From assembly GCA_031291115.1 (NCBI GenBank), contig JARLJQ010000001.1, positions 1 to 64,000 on the forward strand: a stretch of DNA of 64,000 nt. The letters run 5' to 3'. The translations under genes and the position numbers were made by a program. Of the stretch, positions 59,443-64,000 are shown piece after piece. The number at the start of each line of letters is the position of its first letter. Position 1 is the first letter of the stretch. The notes under the pieces were generated by a model. That model was not told where the DNA came from, did no database searches, and saw only the letters and a list, made by a program, of their open reading frames with translations. Source of the DNA: Legionella sp. Its GTDB lineage: Bacteria; Pseudomonadota; Gammaproteobacteria; Legionellales; Legionellaceae.

Positions 59443-62400
59443 TGACAGTGAGTAAGATAGTGAAAAAAATTTGGATGATAATAGCCATCCTGATTATTCT
59501 TATGGCTGTTTTTTCCAGCGTTTTTCGCTCGTTAACCCCGTGGGCAAAAGAATATAAAACGGACATCGAACATCATCTGTCTGTACTTTTAGGACAACCC
59601 GTACACATCCAAAATATTGAAACAGGTTGGTATTGGCTTCAGCCTGTGCTCAAATTAAATCAAGTTACTTTAGGTGACGACTCCAAAAACACATTTCAGT
59701 TAAGTAAATTATTAGTAGGAATTAATTTATTTAAATCTTTGTGGACCTGGCAGATTCAGCCCGGCGTTCTGTACATTGATGACATGCATTTAACGCTAAG
59801 AGAAAAGTCAGGGAATTGGACTATTAACGGGGTTAGTACGGATTCGCTGAGTAGCGATGACATGACTCCTGAAAAATCAAAACAAATGTTAATCTGGCTG
59901 TCCCAGCAAGAACGCTTGATAATCAAACATGTTTCTGCTTATTTTTATTTTAGTAATGGCAATTTGATTCCTGTTAATTGGCTTAATGTATCTGTAGTGA
60001 ACAGCGGTGGGCATTATAAATTAAAAGGTGATGCCAAGCTTGATCAAACAAACAGTACAGACTTCCAATTATTAGGTGATGGGTATTTTGATCCAGAGCA
60101 TTATGAAAATATTGAAGGCAAATTTTATTTTGCAGCCCAAAATATTGCTCCTGCGCAATGGCAAAGTTTATTTCTTAATGCAACAGAGCATTTAGTTGAA
60201 GGTGGAAAGGGAGATCTTAAATTATGGGTTGATATCCATAAAGGCTCCGTTTCATCTGCTCAAGCCCAAGTAGAATTAAAACGATTGGCCTGGCGCTTGC
60301 TGAATAAAGAGCATAGCCAGCTGATTCAATCATTTTATGCCAATCTGTCTTGGAAACCGGATAATACAGGCTGGCAATTGCACGGTGACCAGATTCAGTT
60401 ACGTGTTGGTAATCTGAACTGGCCTGAAAATCAAATCTTAGTGAAATACAATGAAGAACAACGAAGCTATCAATTTTATGTAAGAACAATTATTGTTGAG
60501 TCCTTATTGTCTGAAGCCATTAATTGGCCGCAAAGTATTCAGACTTTATTACAAATGAAGCCTCAAGGTGTTTTAAGGGATACGCAGGTTTTAGTAAAAG
60601 CTCATGATTTTGAGCTCCCTCCTGTTCCAGCATTTAAAAGTCTTGCTGACAGTGTGCCAACACCAAATACATCAGTCAGTATTTTATCGGGTAAAAGAAG
60701 CTTTGGTGAAATTAATTATGTATTAACACGGTTTGAACAATTAACCTGGAATGCTAACGCAAAGTACCGTATTCCTGGGGTTAAAAATATTTCTGGTGTT
60801 TTAAACTGGCAGCCTGAAGAAGGGCGCTTAGAGCTTGATTCTGAAAACACCAGTATTGCGGTAAAAGGCTATCCTGTTCAAGAGCTGACATTGATCAATG
60901 GTTCTATGGATTGGAAAGAGCTTAGTAGTGGTTTACGCCTCAGTGTGGATCATTTTGTATTGAGTAAACCAGATCTGACATTTAGTGCACAAGGTGCTGT
61001 TGATGAGGTGACTCAGGACTCTGTAGGCAACATTCGTCTTGGTGCTGAGTTTTCAGGTAAAAATTTAGAGCAGTGGGTAGCTTTTCTGCCGAAGAAGCAA
61101 ATGAAGCCTAAATTGTATGCCTGGCTGAAAAATGATTTGAAACGTCTTGCGCAAGGCAGTGGTACAATCACTTTAAATGGTTTGGGTAAAGATTTTCCTT
61201 TTGATAATAACGAGGGTGAATTTACCATAGTCAGCCATGCTACTGGTGGTGAAATGCTTATCAATTCAAAATGGAACGTAATTAAAGATCTAGAAGGAAC
61301 AATCCAGTTTAAAAACCGTAACCTGAATATTGATATAGTTAATGCCAATTTTCAGGGCGTTATTGCCAAGCAAATGAATTTGCGTATCGATGATATTGGC
61401 AAAGATAAAGAAACCATGAAAATTACTGGAAGTATTAATGGTTCAGTACAAAAAATGGTGAATTATGTGATGGCTTCGCCATTAAAGAGTAAATTAGCTC
61501 TTTTAAAGGAGCTGACCGTCAAAGGTTCGGCTTTGTTAAATTTAAGCTTGGAAGTACCGCTTTATCCTGAAAATGACGATGTTTTGGCTAAAGGTGATCT
61601 AACCTTTAAAGATAACGCCATTTCAGTTCAGCATGAGAATGTACACATTAGCGCAGAAGGGCTCACCGGCGAATTATTTTTTAATGAAGATGGCGTAAGC
61701 GACAGCGCTTTAGTGGCCACGGCATTAGGGCATCCTCTGAATATCAAAATACAATCAGTAAAAACACCTACACCAGCCACCAGCATCAGTATCGATGGAA
61801 CATGGACTGTTGACTCCATTAAAAATCAATTAAGTGCCCCGATTCTTTCTTTAATAGACGGCTCATTTATGGTGAAGGCCGTATTAAAACTGGCTAATAA
61901 GCCTACGGATTCCGATACGCTTACCATTAACTCATCATTGCAAGGTTTGGCAGTAAACTTACCCGCTCCTTTAGGAAAAAAATCGGATGAGGAAGTGCCT
62001 TTAGAGGTGAATCTTGATTTAAACGCAGATAATTCGGTTCGATTAAAAGCAAATTACGATACTCGATTAAGTACCAATTTCTTATTTAAAACAAAGAATG
62101 GTACTTTTGATTTCAGTTCAGGGCAGTTGCGATTAGGCGCTGCAGATGCTGCAAATCGTAATCAGCCTGGGCTTGCTGTAACTGGTTCTTTAAAGGGCTT
62201 TGATTTGCAGGAATGGAAGGATGTATACACGCGACTTGCTGTAGGAAAAAACAACAGTCTTTTGTTGAGTAGATTGAGTGCGATTAATGTAATATTTGAT
62301 AAAGTCAGCTTTTTGAAACAACAGTTCGATGCGATGACGATTAAAGCAAAACTGTTAGCAAATAAAGATTGGGCTTTTAGTTTGCAGCAAAAAAATATAA

Positions 62401-63401
62401 CTGCTGATTTAACTTACAGTGCATCCGGCAATAATTTAAGCGGTTACATCCAGCGCTTGCATTTGGATAAAATAGATACCGCATCTCTTAAAGAGCCTCA
62501 TGAAAAAATGCATCCTAATCAAATTCCTAATCTGAATTTACGTATTGATGATTTATCTGTTGGTACGATTCAGATTGGTGATATTACTTTAAAAACGAAA
62601 TCCACGCCTGAGCGTTTATCCGTGGATTATTGCCGTATTAACTCCCCTGTTTACCAAATTGATATTGAAGGTCAATGGACGCAAAAAGCGGCGGTCAATA
62701 GAACAAAGCTTGATTTGAAATTAACCAGCACTAATTTGGCTAAAACTTTTGAGCGTTGGAATATTAATCCTGCTGTGGATGCTAAAAAAGGATTTATGGA
62801 ATTTCAAGGCGGCTGGAATAATAGCCTGACCAATTTTTCGCTGGCTACCTTAAATGGGGCAATGTATTTAGAGCTTAAAAACGGAAGAATAACGCGTTTA
62901 AGCAAAGAAACAGAAGAAAAACTTGATCTGGGTAAATTATTAAGCATTCTGAGCCTACAAACCATTCCAAGACGCTTGCAGCTTGATTTTAGTGACTTAT
63001 CGAATCAAGGGTATAGCTTTGACGTATTCAAGGGAAATTTTGCCATCAATAAGGGAACTATGGGTACTCAAGACAGCTACCTTGATGGGCCTGTTGCTTA
63101 TGCTAGTATGAAAGGTACTCTTGATTTGGTGCGACGGGTTTATGATTTGAACTTAAAGATATCACCTCATATAACGGCAAGTTTACCTATAGTTGCGACG
63201 ATTGCAGGTGGACCTGTAGCAGGAGTGGCTACTTGGGTTGCGACTAAGATTATTAATCAAGGGATGCAAAAAATTTCAGCGTACAGTTATAAAGTTTCTG
63301 GACCCTGGAATCAGCCTGTGGTGCAACAGCTTAGTATTGTGAAGAAGAGAAATGGCGCTGGAACAGTGCTTAATGCAAAAATTTCTAAGCTTCAAGAATA
63401 G
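59442..63401 (+). CDS. yhdP: AsmA/YhdP-family protein (TIGR02099-like), possible phospholipid transport
   Basis: The 1319-residue product has one N-terminal membrane helix (about 10-30) and a very long repeating beta-rich periplasmic part, ending with the family's conserved region (GRITRLSKETEEKLDLGKLLS, then SISPHITASLPIVATIAGGP-like sequence). YhdP, TamB and YdbH of E. coli form bridges that move phospholipids to the outer membrane. The GTG start shares a base with the fliJ stop; further GTGs lie at 59448 and 59460. Coupling to fliJ is unusual, because the E. coli gene lies elsewhere. Confidence 0.9.
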   Translation: MTVSKIVKKIWMIIAILIILMAVFSSVFRSLTPWAKEYKTDIEHHLSVLLGQPVHIQNIETGWYWLQPVLKLNQVTLGDDSKNTFQLSKLLVGINLFKSLWTWQIQPGVLYIDDMHLTLREKSGNWTINGVSTDSLSSDDMTPEKSKQMLIWLSQQERLIIKHVSAYFYFSNGNLIPVNWLNVSVVNSGGHYKLKGDAKLDQTNSTDFQLLGDGYFDPEHYENIEGKFYFAAQNIAPAQWQSLFLNATEHLVEGGKGDLKLWVDIHKGSVSSAQAQVELKRLAWRLLNKEHSQLIQSFYANLSWKPDNTGWQLHGDQIQLRVGNLNWPENQILVKYNEEQRSYQFYVRTIIVESLLSEAINWPQSIQTLLQMKPQGVLRDTQVLVKAHDFELPPVPAFKSLADSVPTPNTSVSILSGKRSFGEINYVLTRFEQLTWNANAKYRIPGVKNISGVLNWQPEEGRLELDSENTSIAVKGYPVQELTLINGSMDWKELSSGLRLSVDHFVLSKPDLTFSAQGAVDEVTQDSVGNIRLGAEFSGKNLEQWVAFLPKKQMKPKLYAWLKNDLKRLAQGSGTITLNGLGKDFPFDNNEGEFTIVSHATGGEMLINSKWNVIKDLEGTIQFKNRNLNIDIVNANFQGVIAKQMNLRIDDIGKDKETMKITGSINGSVQKMVNYVMASPLKSKLALLKELTVKGSALLNLSLEVPLYPENDDVLAKGDLTFKDNAISVQHENVHISAEGLTGELFFNEDGVSDSALVATALGHPLNIKIQSVKTPTPATSISIDGTWTVDSIKNQLSAPILSLIDGSFMVKAVLKLANKPTDSDTLTINSSLQGLAVNLPAPLGKKSDEEVPLEVNLDLNADNSVRLKANYDTRLSTNFLFKTKNGTFDFSSGQLRLGAADAANRNQPGLAVTGSLKGFDLQEWKDVYTRLAVGKNNSLLLSRLSAINVIFDKVSFLKQQFDAMTIKAKLLANKDWAFSLQQKNITADLTYSASGNNLSGYIQRLHLDKIDTASLKEPHEKMHPNQIPNLNLRIDDLSVGTIQIGDITLKTKSTPERLSVDYCRINSPVYQIDIEGQWTQKAAVNRTKLDLKLTSTNLAKTFERWNINPAVDAKKGFMEFQGGWNNSLTNFSLATLNGAMYLELKNGRITRLSKETEEKLDLGKLLSILSLQTIPRRLQLDFSDLSNQGYSFDVFKGNFAINKGTMGTQDSYLDGPVAYASMKGTLDLVRRVYDLNLKISPHITASLPIVATIAGGPVAGVATWVATKIINQGMQKISAYSYKVSGPWNQPVVQQLSIVKKRNGAGTVLNAKISKLQE

Positions 63402-63421
63402 TACTAAACTAAAAGGAATGT

Positions 63422-63504
63422 GTCGTCCAGAGCGTAGCGAAGGCTCTCCCTTCAGATGGCACCGAGCTACTTGATGGAGGTCCTTCGCTACGCTCTGGAT
63501 GACG
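63422..63504. repeat. family A palindrome, copy 6
   Basis: Arms GTCGTCCAGAGCGTAGCGAA and TTCGCTACGCTCTGGATGAC, 83 bp, starting 21 bp after the yhdP-like stop and ending about 34 bp before the next gene. Confidence 0.9.
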
Positions 63505-63537
63505 GTGTTGAATCTTTATAAAAAAGCGAAGGTATAA

Positions 63538-64000
63538 ATGATGCATCTTATATTAGAACGCTATTGGGCTATTTGTTTACTAAAGGAAAGCCCTGAAAAT
63601 ACACCTTATTCTATTTCTCGATTATTTATGAGCGGAGTTTTATTGGCTTTGATTATGGTGATTGAATGGAATTTTTCTTATCTCACTGCGTCCTCTGATT
63701 TAGGTACCAATCTATTTATTGCAACCAGCTTGATTCTCTCTTATGTGATTTATACTTACATTATTTTATTTATTAAGGGCTTGGCTGCAAGGCTTGTGCA
63801 AACGGTAACGGCTTTATTTTACATCAGCATTATTATCCATATCTTGGTAACTCCATTACTGTTTTTGGCGCCTTATTTATCACAAATTAACTTAAAGAAT
63901 CCCTTAGTTTTAATTATCGGGGTAATCTATTTATTTTTGAGTATTGGCATTTCAGTATGGCAATTTGTAATCACAGCACATATTTACAAACATGCCTTAA
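63538..64000 (+). CDS. polytopic membrane protein, truncated by the window end
   Basis: An ATG at 63538 (second ATG at 63541) opens a frame that continues without a stop through position 64000, at least 154 codons. AGCGAAGG precedes it. The product has four hydrophobic stretches (SGVLLALIMVIEW, LFIATSLILSYVIYTYIIL, FYISIIIHILVTPLLFLAPY, LVLIIGVIYLFLSIGISVW) separated by short polar loops and an N-terminal amphipathic segment. I do not recognise the family; a Yip1-like or other small inner-membrane protein is possible. Confidence 0.75.
   Translation, partial: MMHLILERYWAICLLKESPENTPYSISRLFMSGVLLALIMVIEWNFSYLTASSDLGTNLFIATSLILSYVIYTYIILFIKGLAARLVQTVTALFYISIIIHILVTPLLFLAPYLSQINLKNPLVLIIGVIYLFLSIGISVWQFVITAHIYKHAL

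Overview
The window is an AT-rich (about 40% G+C by eye), gene-dense gammaproteobacterial chromosome segment that fits a flagellated Legionella species. Four things support this. There is an lspD-lspE type II secretion pair whose secretin carries an N-terminal SPOR-like domain. An EnhA-type L,D-transpeptidase lies beside a flaA-flaG-fliD-fliS cluster. The fleS-fleR-fliEFGHIJ arrangement is present. Gene order and protein character throughout look like that genus. The genus call rests on recognition, not on a search, and the species is not determined.

Layout. 1-4038: a tentative gene start at the left edge, repeat debris, then a leftward pair encoding an outer-membrane beta-barrel and a large secreted thaumatin-domain protein. 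4039-10527: rightward truA-trpF-trpB-trpA-glnS-cysS. 10811-14665: leftward lspD-lspE, then tRNA-Met. 15088-20950: leftward degP/Q, pgeF, rluD, miaB and an MFS transporter with a clear intrinsic terminator. 21324-26157: the L,D-transpeptidase and the filament genes fliS, fliD, flaG and flaA, with a near-consensus sigma-28 promoter before flaA. 26516-30121: accD-folC-dedD-cvpA. 30096-36834: leftward leuS-lptE-holA-nadD and lnt. 36978-43430: lysine-catabolism candidates (saccharopine dehydrogenase, ALDH7-like) and fatty-acid beta-oxidation genes (FadN-type fusion, thiolase). 43638-51077: infA, aat, a Popeye/cyclic-nucleotide-binding-like membrane protein, trxB, ftsK, lolA, rarA. 51330-63401: fleS-fleR, then fliE-F-G-H-I-J, with a giant AsmA/YhdP-like gene coupled to fliJ. 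The window ends inside a polytopic membrane protein gene.

How the parts fit together. Flagellar genes form two blocks. One encodes the two-component regulator and the basal body/export ATPase. The other encodes filament, cap and chaperones under sigma-28 control. Envelope functions recur: LspDE, DegP/Q, LolA, LptE, Lnt, YhdP, L,D-transpeptidase, DedD, CvpA and FtsK. Most other genes are housekeeping.

The most distinctive non-coding content is at least three families of dispersed 80-110 bp palindromes. Seven of the copies begin within about 21 bp of a stop codon, and one interrupts the fliG-fliH junction. I saw no prophage, transposase, CRISPR array or obvious defence system. The best candidates for something undescribed are the barrel/thaumatin pair, the stop-codon-associated palindromes, the fliJ-yhdP coupling and the Popeye-like protein.
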